From Mansonella perstans (Eukaryota > Nematoda > Chromadorea > Rhabditida > Onchocercidae), in assembly GCA_037074765.1 (NCBI GenBank), contig JBAMDO010000203.1, positions 1 through 64,000 of the forward strand: DNA of 64,000 bases. The letters run 5' to 3'. Of the stretch, positions 39,301-50,476 are shown in pieces. Numbering within the stretch: the stretch's first letter is position 1; each line of letters begins with the position of its first letter. Position numbers and translations under genes: made by a program. The notes below the pieces were generated by a model that saw only the letters and a list, made by a program, of their open reading frames with translations, was not told the DNA's origin and ran no database searches.

Positions 39301-42300
39301 TGCTTAATGCTTAATGGGTCTTCTTTTTTCTCCTCATTCTTTTGTTTTTTTCTCTCTCTCCTTATTTGATGCATTCATTTGTCTGTTGTTTGACAAGTGT
39401 TTCAATGAATTCTTACAAATCTTAAATTTTTCACTTGAGGTAGAGTTTGAAAAGTCGTGAAATGATAAAATCCGATAAGTCGTAAAACTAATAATAGTAA
39501 TTATGATAGCAATAGGTAAACATTACAAAAATTTCGATGAAATGAGTATGCAAGTAACATTTTTCTATCGTTGCAATATCGTTTTAATATGAATTCAATG
39601 ACTACGATAATAATAATAATAGTGATAATCAAAATACGTAGTCCTTATAATAGCAATAAGGAAACAACATGAATTTTTGATGAAATGGGTATAAAAATGG
39701 CATTTTATCGTTGTATTATGAATTCAAAAATTACGATAATGGTAGTAATCATGATAAGTAATTGTGATATCGATAAATAAATAACATATAAAAGTGAATG
39801 TTATTGCTGCTAAAAATGCTAAAAGGAAAGCGAAACGACGAAGAAGAAAGAGAAAAAGAAACCGATACCATACCAAAATGTAAGAATGAAAATTATATAA
39901 AATTTAGAAAGTTGAGAACTTGAAATGACAAGAAAATTATAGAAATTAATTTCTAATCGAGAAATATTAAATATAAATAAATATAACGAAGTGGAATGAA
40001 TTTCTAAATTTTTAAATGAATTAACTGAAACTTGTGTTTATGAATATTTTAAGTGATGTCAATTTAATCTGTCCCCTAAATGATATGGCGATTCATCATG
40101 ATACTTGAGCAACTAATTAATGTCCTATGAAAACAGTGGTCAGAAAAAGAATGGAGTATGACAAGATAAGAAAAGGTAAGATTTTTAAAAGGCAAAACAA
40201 ATTTGATCCATCAAATTCAACAATATTCAATAATATGAGAAAAATGATATATTGCAAAAATTTATCCTTGAATATAATTTTACTTTACTTTTTTTGGAAT
40301 TAAAATAAGCTGATTCAGTAGATTTCGCTAATTGAGAAATACTCTCCAACAATTATTACATATACTACAAGGACTGTTGAAATGAGATATTAAGTCTTAT
40401 GCTTATTTCAATTTACTATTTTAATTATCCGTGTTTACGTGGAAATAGCACTTATTTTAAAAAAAAATTGGAATAATTTAATATTACTAACAATACGATA
40501 CGATACGAACGATGTGGGAGGATGCTGAAAATATAACAGATCGGTTGGGAAAAAAGTAGGATGAAAGGGCGATATTGACTAATATATCACAAGAGAATTG
40601 AAATAAATTACAACGATACATTAGGCAGGATCAAATAAAAAATAAAAAGTATAACTCAATAAAACAGTTTTGAAAGTAAAGTTAAAAAATGAAGGGAAGA
40701 AAGAACGGAATCATGATTAAGTTCATCAACTTATCATTAAGCTATCGTATTATCATCGATAATAAAAATATATAGAATAAACGATTTTTGATAATTTGAT
40801 AAAAATTTTGAAAAGAATTCTTGGAATAATGATTTATAAACATGAAAGTAATGATGGATGTTCTATTGAGAAATAAAAAATTGAATTTTTCCATGTCATT
40901 AATTAATTTGTTTTCTTCAGGAATTAAGAAAAAATTCCACGTTGTATTTGCTTTGTAAAAGTCTTTTTAATTTTCCATTTTTCCTCTTTCCTTCTTTCCC
41001 TTCTTTCTCTTTCTCTCTTTCTTTCTGTCGTCCTTTTCTTTTCAATTTTTATTTAATTTCTTACTTTACAGTAGCAATTTTTGTAAAACAGTTCAAAATG
41101 AATTTGTTAGGAGAAAAAGTTTGAAAATTTTCCCATGAATACGAATTTTTTATTAAAGAAAATGTAATACAAATATGATTTCCGATTTTGAAGATAACAC
41201 AATTGAATATTTACATAATAAAATTGGAAAAAATTGCTAATAATAGTAAAGATGAAAACTGAAATAAATATGAATATTAATGAAATATAATAATAATCAT
41301 TTGCAGATAACATTCGAAATTACTAAAATAGGTTATTTAAAAAATAAATTTAGAAAGAAGAAAGATTAAGCGAAAATTTGAAAACTTTAAATGTAATATG
41401 AAAATAACACGAGGCTGATTTCAAATGGAAGTAATGATAAACTGGATTGAAGCATTGCATTAAATGAGTAAAATTTGAAATAAATTGGAATTAATTTTGT
41501 ATTAGAAGTGATTAAGTTGAATCAATGCAATTAAGTAAATTTGGCATTTGAAAACTCTTTTTGTAAGTAAATTAAGTTGTGAATTGGAAAAGTAATGAAA
41601 ACAAAGGGAAATATTTGTCGCATGCTGCAAGAAAAAAAAGGCAAATGATAACAGAAAAAAAATCATATCAGTTAAAATTGTAAGATGATAGTGATAACGC
41701 AGGTGAACGGATGATATGAAATAGAAGAGGAAATGCGTCTTTATCACGGAATGATAGGCAAGTATGTAGATGGAGAAAAAACGGAATTTCGGAAAAAGAT
41801 GTAAATGGAATTGGTGAACGGAAACAGATGATGATGGCAATCAAAAAATGTACATCGAGAAGAAAAAGGACGAAGATAGTACCGTCTTCTATCACTTTGC
41901 GCTCTTCAACTTTCCAATCATCAATTATTCCTTTTCATTCCGCTTAAATTTTCAAATTTATTTCTAACCGAGAATTCATTTCATATCTATTCACTCCATA
42001 CTTCTCTCGCTTCTCTCTCTCCCTCTTTTCCTGTCCATTTCCTGCCATCATCCAATGATAAGTATTTCAATAAAAGTTCGATCAAATTTGAAGTACTAAA
42101 TATTTCCGAAAAAAATAAAAATGTTTCTTCGGTGTAATTTATGTGAAAACCATTAATTAAATATTAAATATATTGTTTCTTTTTATCAAATATAATTTAC
42201 AAATTTTTCAAAATGATTTTAAAATAATTTTTTAACAAAAATCTTATTTGTTATTTCCTTATATTATTTTTGCAATATTTGTCGTTTTATTAGTATTGCC

Positions 42301-45300
42301 TTTTTTCAGTATAACTATTACATAAAATTATAATTACTTATATTTTATGTGATAGTATTATAGATATACCATTGACATAAAATTGGAAATTTTCTTCCCT
42401 TTCGCCAACGAAATTACACTAACTTTTTAATTTACTCTCATCATTGCAGCATTTCAAATGAATTTATCATTTCCTTTAATTTCCTATAATAAATATGAAT
42501 ATTTCGAAATTTTATTAAAATTTTAGCAGTAACTTTTTTCGTTACTAAATCTCGAAAATTGATGCACTTATTCTTCTATTATCATTATTTTTATCGGAAA
42601 ATTTGACATTTTATTTGATGGTTTACTGTTAAATCTAAAATTTAATTTCATCCCATACAAGTTTTTAATTATTTGAATGAAAATTTGGAATAAATATTTG
42701 GCAAGTAAAAACATAGATACACAAGCTGTGCACCAAATGAAATTATAAGAAAAAAGTTAGAAAGAATTGGCTTTTGAAGTGTGACTAATATTCGATTTTG
42801 TTTTGTCGGAAACAAATTTTCAAAGCACATTTATCCATTTTCTTTCTCTCTTTCTCCTTTTCTCTCTTTCTTTCCTTACCACTTTCTTCCTTTTAATCTC
42901 ACCATTTCAGTCTTTTTTTTAAAATTATTTCATTTCACAAAGCTGTCTCTAAAATCTTCTAAATCAGAAGCTTTCCCGTATTTCATATTACTGAACTCTT
43001 GTCGAGAATAATTACAGTTCTCGAGAATAATTACAGCAATATTAGAATAATTTTTAGATTAATTTGAGATAATTTTTTGTGCTAAACGGTAAAATAAAAA
43101 AAGCGCCCAAAAATTGATCGATCTGAAACTTCAAATTACATTCATTACACTGAAAATTGAATAAATAAACAGCTGATACGATGCAATGAAAAAAAAGAAA
43201 TATTGGTCATTCTGATCAAAAAACGAAAACATTTCGGAAGATCAGAAATGATAACACAACAGAGTTGAAATATTGAGGTACGAAATTAAATTCCGGTTTT
43301 ATTAGTAAGGAGTACATTAAATTTCGATTTCTTCAAACGTACCAAGAAACCAAATCCAACGGAATCTTTGAAAAGTAAAAATTCGGAAGAAATGCACTTT
43401 GAGATGGAAAAACAGCTTTATAAAGAAATCGAAAATGAAGTCTTAATAAAGACTGATTGAACTATTTTCCAATATGTCATCCACTGATTGCAAAAGAAAG
43501 TAAAGTTTAAAAAAATTTTTTTTGGGTTTATTAAAATAAAAGGAAAACAACCCAAATTAATTTCTCTTGTCTGTATGAGATTTGTTACGATAGTTATTGA
43601 AGAATTATCTTTATCCATTTAAATTGTTACGCGAATTTAGTATTTGTATATCTTATTGCTAATACTCAAAACTTGCTTAATTTGCTTGCTTACTCATACA
43701 AAATAAAATATAATTTACATTTAACTTTATTTTTCAGTAAATTAGAAATAAACAAATATAATTAATGAGATAAACAAAAACGGAAGACTTACTTATTATC
43801 AATAATAATGGTACTGTTCCAACATCTCGAGAAATGTGATGGATCACTACAAATATTAATAACAAGTTGTCGCCACCAACCAACATATGTTATAAACTGA
43901 AACAGAAATAAAGGGACAATAAATATTTTAATTTAATATTAAATATCTGAATAATAATACTATTAACAGTTTTATTTTCAGGCCTAATTCTGTCATACAA
44001 TAAAAGTAAAAAAATTCCTCTTTTAAATGTTCACTTTTCGATTTGAAACCCGAATTTTTCTAATTCTTCGCTGCCTGAAATTTCTTGGAATGTGCTTTAG
44101 CTATTCCTAAATGATTCTTTTTCTTCTCGTGTTAAAATATCGTTGGAATCTGTACAATTGAAATACAAATAAATAAGTTGGTCGATTTCGTAGTTTTAAA
44201 TAATTTCATAACTTTCTAAGATTAGTTAAAGGTGTGAGAGAGAGAGAAGGGAAAAAAGGATTATGCTTAACTCGTAATATTAAATGAAATATTCACCTGG
44301 AATATATGACATTATTATCGCTTTTTATTTTTGACATTAAATTACTTAATTAATTACAGAGTATCAATGTTGAGCGGCAAAGTATCATATTCGAAAATTA
44401 AATTTGAGTAATAAGGTAGTATATTTAAGTAATGAAGCATGATATTTGGGTTATAAAGTATCATATTTCAGTGTCACAAAAGATTCATTGGTGAATTGGC
44501 GATCTCTGAACCGATTGATGTAATTTTTGAAACATTAACGTTCAGAAATTTTTCATAATTTATTAAAAATAAACTATGAAGAAAACTTTTAACGGATATT
44601 TTTCTTTTAAAGCTACAACGATTAATAGCGCGGCAAACTATTTCAAATAGACAATTTGAAAACATTTTTTTATTGAAGAACATTTCCCCCCTTTCTTTCT
44701 TTTTTTTGCATTTAAAACTTCAATGATTAATTAATACCAAAAGCTAATAGTTTATGAAGTTTTTTTTTGCTATCATATTGCCTTACTGCTTTGGAATGTA
44801 TTTTACAGAAAAAAATAAATAAAAAAAATTTTAAAAACTATCAAGCAAAAAGATAGATTGAGAAAAAATTTACTTTAAATTAATTAAGATAAAAAAGGGA
44901 AGAAAGATGAATTAAAGAAAATTTACAAATTATTGTTAAAGAATGGTTTAGTTTATTTTAAAACTTTCTCACCTTATTTTATATATTATTTTTTTATTCT
45001 GAACAGAATATTACTTCAAACAAACAATTCGAAAACACTTTTGCCAAACAACTCCTTTTCTCCTCCTTTTTTTACTCCAGGTGACAGCAGTCAGACACTG
45101 ATTGGCATTTTTGATTACAAAGATTTTGGAACGATTTTTAGTGTAAATTGAATAATGTCAGATGAGAGAAAAGTTGAGAAAATTAAGATTAATATCTGAA
45201 AATAAATAAATAATTACCGCCCATGCGTTTCAATTGAAATATCACTTTTGAAATTAAATTATTCAAGTGTTGCTGTGTATTAAATATTTCTAATGGACTT

Positions 45301-48300
45301 TTGGGCCTCACTTGAAATTGTTCATTTTATAATAGTTTTCTATAAATTTGCTGTCATAAATTTGCTCGAATAATAATTTAATCATTTAATTATTCCATTT
45401 GAATTCAATCTTTTAGTTTTTTGCTTTGGCATTAACGTTAGCCTTATATAATCATTTTTATTCATTTCTGGTACAGAAATTAATTTGAAATTAACGCTTG
45501 AAATAAGTTATAAACGTAAAATTCTCTTTTTAAGAGTATTAAGCTTTCTTATCATATAATTAACCTCGTTTCTTTCATACGATTAACCCCGTATCTTTTA
45601 TATGATTAACCACGTATTTTTCATACGATTAATCACGTATCTTCATAGTTCATTTCTGGTTTTTCAGAAGAAATTTTCAAGAATAATTTTTTTTTTTTAA
45701 TTTTCCTTTATACTTTAACAAGATGATTAAAAATAAAAATACTTTTTTGAAAAATCTACAAGAAACAAAAAAGAAAGAAAAAAGGCCAAATTCCTTTGCT
45801 TCAAATTGCTCTTTCATTTTTTCCGGAAATTATTATTTTTCCTCTTAACAATTTTTTAATAAAATATGTTTTTGGAAACCTACAAAGTAATGATGGATTG
45901 GAAGTTATTCTTTTGCATGTTGTACTTTAAACTTAGCTTAAAAATTTTAAATATTTGTGTAATACTTTTCTCATCTCATTTCCTTCTCCATTTACATGTC
46001 ATCATTTGTTTGTATTACAACTTTTTTCCTCGTCAATTGTCAATAAAAAAGAAAGATTGTGTACAACGATATTTCAGCATATGATAAGCTATTTGTTGAA
46101 GAAAATGAATTTAAAACGCAAAGTTTCCTACCAAATTAAAAAAAAATAAGTCAAATTTGTGTTTTAAAAACATTTGATTAGTTTCTTCTATTTAAAATTT
46201 TTTTTTAAAATATTAAATGATTTGAAACAAACAAAGAAATAATCACTGATTAGATTTTTATTGTTATTATATTGGATTTTTATTTTGGTTATACCAAATT
46301 GAAGACAAATAAAGGTTTAAAATATGGAATTTATTTCCGCCTGATTGGTCGATATGTCTTTTTTTGGCAATATTTTGAAGTTTGAATTTGATTAAATTCA
46401 ATGGTCTAAATCATTTTTCGCTGTCTATATTTTCTTTTTTACCTGTCGGATCATTAATACTGCTCGTCGCTGTACCGGATTCGGCTTTTGATAATCAATA
46501 TGTCGAATATTATCTGGTGTCTTGGCAAAACTTATTCGTCCACATTTTCTTAGCACAGTTTTAGCAATCATTGGAGCTTGCATTTCCATTGCATACGAAA
46601 TGGATCGAACGATACCCTTTTCAAGCTAGAAAAAAAGGAATTTTTTTTTGATAATAACTATAATTAGGCCATTAAAATCATAATTAATGACTTTCATGAC
46701 AATAAGAGGTGCTCAATACTATCAAGTAAATTCTTCAAAGCATCTTTAAAAAATACCAATTAAATGCTTAATTCAAAAATCTCATACTATTGTTATAAAA
46801 AAAATTCAAATCTCATACTGTTATGACTTCGTTCAAATGTGTGTATTTTTTAATTAGACATTAATTATTTCAATTAATATTTCGTGTTGTTTCATTTATT
46901 ATTATTGTTTTATGAAAAAATATTGCTTATTGTTTCATAAAAAAATTTTTTAAATCAAAAGTATGAATATATGAATAACGTCTTCTATTTGAAGAAATTA
47001 TTCTAGAATTGCAAGACAAAAACAATTAGTTAAAGATGAACATCATAGTAATTATAATGAGTATCACGATAATTTAAGCGAAAAGCACAATAATTTAAAG
47101 CGGATTATGATAATTTAAACATGATCCTGAGGAAGCATTCAATTGATGTCAGTCTCCTTAGTAACTCTGCTTATTATTATTAAAATTATAATTGCAAACA
47201 TTATTCATCCCTCATAAAAGCAAGCATTCAAAAGAAGAGTAAATTAACAAGTAATTTTAATAAATTTCAATAAAAAAAAGATAAAACATCCAAATTAATC
47301 AGTACGGAAATAAATAAGTTAAGTAATAAAGTTAAAAAGTATAATAAGCCAGTAGGTTTACAAAATGAATTGTCAATTAAAAGCTTAAATCATTTGAAGA
47401 TATTTCAGTGAAGTTTTGTCAAAATTGGTAGTCAATTTTTGCAAAATTGTTATGAAAACTATTCCAACTTTATGTAAATTATAAAATGACTCATCAATTA
47501 AAAACTTGATTCATTTGAAGATGTACCTCAATAAAGCCTTTATCGAAATTTATAATCAATTTTTGCAAAATTGCTATGAAACCATTCCAGTCACTTGCAC
47601 CTTTACGTAAACACTCATGCACTGCATGCTTGCAATCATCACTGCAGCAATTGTTCATTGGGACACAAATTGATACACAACTTGTTATCATCTCCGCATG
47701 CCGTGTTATGCATGAATTATTAGCAATTTCAACTTCCATTGCTAATCTGAAAACTACAAAGTGTCAAAATCCAAAATTTGATTAATTTTATTAATTAATG
47801 TTTGAAATAATAGATAATAAAAACAAGTAAAAATTTGATTCTGTTGAAATTATGTTAATTTCTTTCGAAAAATTTGATAAAAGATTTTGTAAGATTGCTG
47901 TAAAACTTTTCGTCAGTTATCATAACTTAACATTTCCCTACGATTTTCTAGAATACATTTTTACTTACAAGAAATTTAAAAATGATTTTTTGGAGTCTTC
48001 TTTTGTTGCGTGTAAGAATGATATATTAACCTGTATAACTTATCGATGGTACCTTCGATAAGACGATATTTCATGACAGTTTCCAATAAAGTGGTACTTA
48101 TTTTGCTAGGCTCCACTCCAAAGAACGTTCGCCAAAATGGTGAATTATTCTGGAGACAATTGGCATATGACTGCGACACTGATTTGCATGGACCGGTTGT
48201 AATGCAAAGAAATGTTGGTGGAATAAGTTGTACAAAGAATTTCTGCACCAATTTTTCAATTTCATTCTCTATTCGTTGTGTTGAAATATCCTTTTAAAAA

Positions 48301-49408
48301 AAGCAATTAAATAAATTCCAAAATTTTGTTAAATTTTGACTTTCACAATCCTAATCCTAATTTGATTTGATTAACCTTCAAACTATTGTTAATAGTTAAT
48401 AAATAAATTGAAACAAAAATTGTGTTTGGTCAATAAGAGTAAAACTTTTTTCAATGGAGAAAAGTTGGTATTATTGCATTGGAATATGTATTGATTGATT
48501 AAGAAGTTGTACATCATAACTTAGTAATTATTATTTGTAGTACTTGATACTTGAGTTCGTCATAACAAACCGTTGTAATGAAAAGCTGATTACGAATATT
48601 ATCAATAAGCTCATCGATAGAATCGATTACAGATGGCTGGCTAAATAATCGTGGGTAATACTTTGACACTTCTTCAAATAATTTCCATCGGCTTAATTCG
48701 ATGAGATAAGTAATTTCTGCTAAAAATTTAAATTGATAAATACCATAATTCAAACATCAAGAGTATTCGATATTTATTTAGTAATGGGAAAATAGATATC
48801 TTACTATTATATTTCAATTATTAACTTAATTTCAATGTAATGTAAAAATATGAATTTGTATATAAGCGTGTAAGTTACCATAATAATAATAATGATTATA
48901 TGAATAAATTAATTACGATTTGTTGTATAAAAATGAGCAATATGATAAAATTATCAAGTATCGCAATGATTTAGAAGCACTTGAACAGTTATCTATCATA
49001 TACGCTATTATTGTGAATGTAGGAAATAAATATCATAAAATGTTACAATTATTACAATATGCAAAAAAATAAATAGATTTAAGAGGAAAGATGAAATAGA
49101 AAAAAAATAGCATTTAAGGAGGAAAGATTTTCCATTCGTTATCATCATTTATCTTTGCAAATCATCTAATAATTATTATTTGAATTAAACATTAAAATGA
49201 AAAAAGAAAATGTTACAGTTTACTTACCATTAACATGATGAGCAAGATTCTGCAGTGTGCTTACAATTCGGACTGATGAAATTTTCAACAATAACAGTAA
49301 ATATTCATCGTTTTTTTTTAAAATTCCAACATTTTGTTCACACAAACAGTTTTGCTTAATAACCGCGTCGGTTAGATCTTTCAGCGTTATCACTGTTTTT
49401 TCATTTGC
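22453..49408 (-). CDS. Glypican, GPI-anchored heparan sulfate proteoglycan core (5' exon missing)
   Basis: Nine minus-strand exons are recognised: 49408-49228, 48719-48544, 48290-48031, 47746-47527, 46625-46443, 43896-43793, 31596-31509, 24056-23843 and 22592-22453. All junction phases agree and give about 521 residues, close to the family size without the signal-peptide exon. The family pattern shows in about 16 cysteines, for example CLC at the start. It also shows in CCSDDCKHAVHECLRKGASDWNGFI (matching glypican CNNYC..V.KGCLAN..DLD.EW), VLRKCG, and ICSDPSHFSRCWN (matching PGTLC..CWNG). Exon 8 carries four Ser-Gly sites in acidic context (EGSGN, GEGSGG, SEGSGD), typical glycosaminoglycan attachment. 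The last exon ends in a hydrophobic tail with no cytoplasmic part (SVLTAFIIILWAPLLLY), preceded by GSTD, a GPI-anchor signal. Glypicans modulate BMP, Wnt and Hedgehog signalling at the cell surface; worms have LON-2 and GPN-1, and I cannot decide which this is. Exon 2 could end at a different donor (GTTTGT near 48560), and its acceptor is a NAGNAG pair. The first exon should lie between 49409 and 57795. Confidence 0.88.
24057..31508 (-). other. Glypican intron of ~7.5 kb
   Basis: Separates the exon at 31509-31596 from the Ser-Gly exon at 23843-24056. It contains pyrimidine tracts on the plus strand (24840-24935, 26480-26525, 27270-27320), a degenerate trinucleotide-like tract at 28630-28865, and no exon that I can support. 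Splice ends are GTCTGT (donor) and GATTTCAG (acceptor) on the minus strand. Confidence 0.6.
28630..28865 (+). repeat. Degenerate AAT/GAT/AAC trinucleotide-like tract
   Basis: About 230 bp made almost wholly of AATAAT, GATAAT and AACAAT words broken by single changes. Smaller relatives occur at 31070-31130, 32080-32165, 38770-38900 and 39600-39625. It looks like a decayed microsatellite. Read in frame it would code Asn-rich peptide but it is interrupted by stops. Confidence 0.6.
31509..31685 (-). promoter_or_regulatory. Glypican exon with in-frame upstream signal-peptide-like extension
   Basis: As an internal exon it runs 31596-31509 after acceptor TTTTGCAG and joins its neighbours in phase 2 then 0. 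Upstream of the acceptor the same frame stays open to an ATG at 31685. The extra 29 residues plus the start of the exon read MEYWQRPRILTKLPII, LLPLLLTLRGTFCSA, that is, a basic n-region, a hydrophobic core and a small-residue C-S-A end. That is the pattern of a cleavable signal peptide. Used as a first exon it would give a short secreted or GPI-anchored protein with only the Ser-Gly region and anchor. Alternative use is inference; the coincidence of frame is seen. Confidence 0.4.
33035..33079 (+). repeat. (CA)n microsatellite, left of a pair
   Basis: A nearly pure AC dinucleotide run inside the large glypican intron, preceded by imperfect ACAT/ACAC words from about 32957. The pair with 33272-33341 encloses about 190 bp of non-repetitive DNA. 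Confidence 0.95.
33272..33341 (+). repeat. (CA)n microsatellite, right of a pair
   Basis: An AC dinucleotide run with two TACA interruptions, in the same orientation as the run at 33035-33079. Length polymorphism is expected at such loci. Confidence 0.95.
36130..36268. repeat. Inverted repeat, ~33-bp arms
   Basis: The left arm 36130-36162 begins AAAATCATTTTTCATTG. The right arm 36236-36268 is its reverse complement with about four differences. The arms are separated by 73 bp. It could fold as a hairpin in the intron RNA or be the ends of a small decayed mobile element; no target-site duplication is obvious. Confidence 0.6.
38396..38444. repeat. Short hairpin, 22-bp stem with 5-base loop
   Basis: GTCGATATTTACGCTTTCGTTA at 38396-38417 pairs with 38423-38444 at 20 of 22 positions across the loop GAAAA. 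CG-containing stems like this are unusual in the surrounding AT-rich intron. The whole is too short for a typical pre-miRNA. Confidence 0.65.
39506..39775 (+). repeat. Diverged tandem duplication, ~143-bp unit
   Basis: Copy 1 (39506-39648) and copy 2 (39649-39775) share in order ATAGCAATA, GATGAAATG, TTTATCGTTG/CTATCGTTG, ATGAATTCAA and TTACGATAAT with indels between. Non-coding, within the glypican intron. Confidence 0.55.
44374..44471 (+). repeat. 21-bp minisatellite
   Basis: Three head-to-tail 21-bp units at 44409-44429, 44430-44450 and 44451-44471 (for example GTAATGAAGCATGATATTTG followed by G). A related fragment precedes them at 44374-44394. The period is exact although the units differ at several bases. 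Confidence 0.65.
45552..45643 (+). repeat. 23-bp minisatellite, four exact-period units
   Basis: Units at 45552-45574, 45575-45597, 45598-45620 and 45621-45643. A typical unit starts TCATACGATTAACCCCGTAT and ends CTT. The period is exactly 23 bp in all four and each unit keeps an ATTAA core and (in three) a CGTAT. It lies in the glypican intron between the exons at 46443 and 43896. Confidence 0.75.
47362..47479 (-). pseudogene. Degraded duplicate of the end of a glypican exon
   Basis: This intronic segment repeats 47483-47611 at an offset of 121-124 bp. The source covers the 3' end of the exon 47746-47527, its donor, and the first bases of the intron. On the minus strand both copies read ATTTTGCAAAAATTGA in the middle and share TTTTAATTGA further along. 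In the duplicate the splice donor is lost (GAAATATC where the real exon has GAGGTACATC) and the frame is not kept. It is therefore a dead local tandem copy rather than a usable alternative exon. Confidence 0.65.
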
Positions 49409-50199
49409 CTTGAAAAATTAATAGCTTCCTTCGGTCAATCATCACAGATCAAAAAAAAAATCGTTTTTTTGCAAAAGTTTTGAAATCCTATCTCACATGT
49501 TTAGTTTTGCTTTTTATGTTATTCAAGTATAATTAGTCAAGTACAATTGGCTTTTTTCATTATTACATTAAAATGCAAAGACCAATCATAAAAATGTCAT
49601 CTATATTTATTTGTAAAGATTGAAATTTGAGTATTTTTTTTTTTTAATTTAATTTTAATCAATGGCCGCTTTGACAGAATACAAGTTGCCACTTATCATC
49701 ATGTTGAAATATGCCTATTCAAATGACACACGTGACATTGCCGGCTCATTCTTTCTATTGCACTAGAAAAAAGCCTTAATTTATACAACTAATTCGTTTT
49801 TCTTTAAACTTTAGAAGTTTGTTTTCAGCATTAAACAAAAGTACCGATAATATTTTGCTATTTTTTTAACTTCGATAAAAATCAAAATTAAACATAAAAT
49901 GAATCATTCAACGAAACTGTTCAATAATTGTAAATGTATAAGGTTGAAATGAACGTATTTAGCGTTGTTTAATCATTCAATTGTCACCAAAAATTTGCTA
50001 TCAAAAAGTAATCAAGCATTTTCTGCAACAGTAATCAAGCAAAATAATTTTTTTTGCTCGCAAAGTTTGCTCACTCATCCACAATGTGGAAAAAATGTTC
50101 TTATGTGCTTGGATTTATCATTCAATTTGAAGAAACTGAAGTAAGGAAGATCTAAACTTAACTGCTAAAAAATATACAAGTGATAAATAACTGAGGAAC

Positions 50200-50476
50200 C
50201 TGCACAGGTGTTGTTGGTGATGATAAGATGATAATCCAAGTGCTTATCACTATTGATAATAGGAAAGGACGGCAAAAAGAATCTATTGACCAGCAACAAA
50301 AATATTCCTTCATAACTGAACCGTTCGATTTTGATAATAGCCGAAATATTCTTTCTCAACAAATCATCACCTTATCAGTGAAAAGCGGCAATAGTTTAAT
50401 GATCATTGCCATTGAAGGAATGATGATGCTTAATAAAAATGTTAAAATACGTATGTTTCCGCCGCAAACAAAATGA
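50200..50476 (+). CDS. Possible unassigned exon or small gene (82 aa)
   Basis: After GCACAG the plus strand is open for about 90 codons, with an ATG at 50228 and TGA at 50474-50476. The peptide is mixed and not low-complexity (KYSFITEPFDFDNSRNIL, IITLSVKSGNSLMIIAIEGM). A good donor, GTATGT, sits inside near 50451, so it could be an internal exon. No family recognised, no partner exon in matching phase found. It may be a real exon of an unrecognised gene, a remnant, or chance. Confidence 0.25.

Larger units (their letters stand above)
31597..43792 (-). other. Glypican intron of ~12.2 kb
   Basis: The largest intron of the window, between the CWN-containing exon and the exon at 31509-31596. It contains two CA microsatellites, an inverted repeat at 36130-36268, a hairpin at 38396-38444, a ~143-bp tandem duplication at 39506-39775, and plus-strand pyrimidine tracts (36790-36850, 40975-41050, 41995-42045, 42835-42895). 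Many longer open frames occur but are low-complexity (Phe/Leu/Ser from pyrimidine tracts) and lack splice support. Confidence 0.6.

Noticed and set aside
41502..41895. Two overlapping minus-strand open frames of 112 and 75 codons
   Set aside because: They are Phe/Leu/His/Ser-rich, lie in a purine-rich plus-strand tract, overlap each other in different frames, and have no supporting splice sites.
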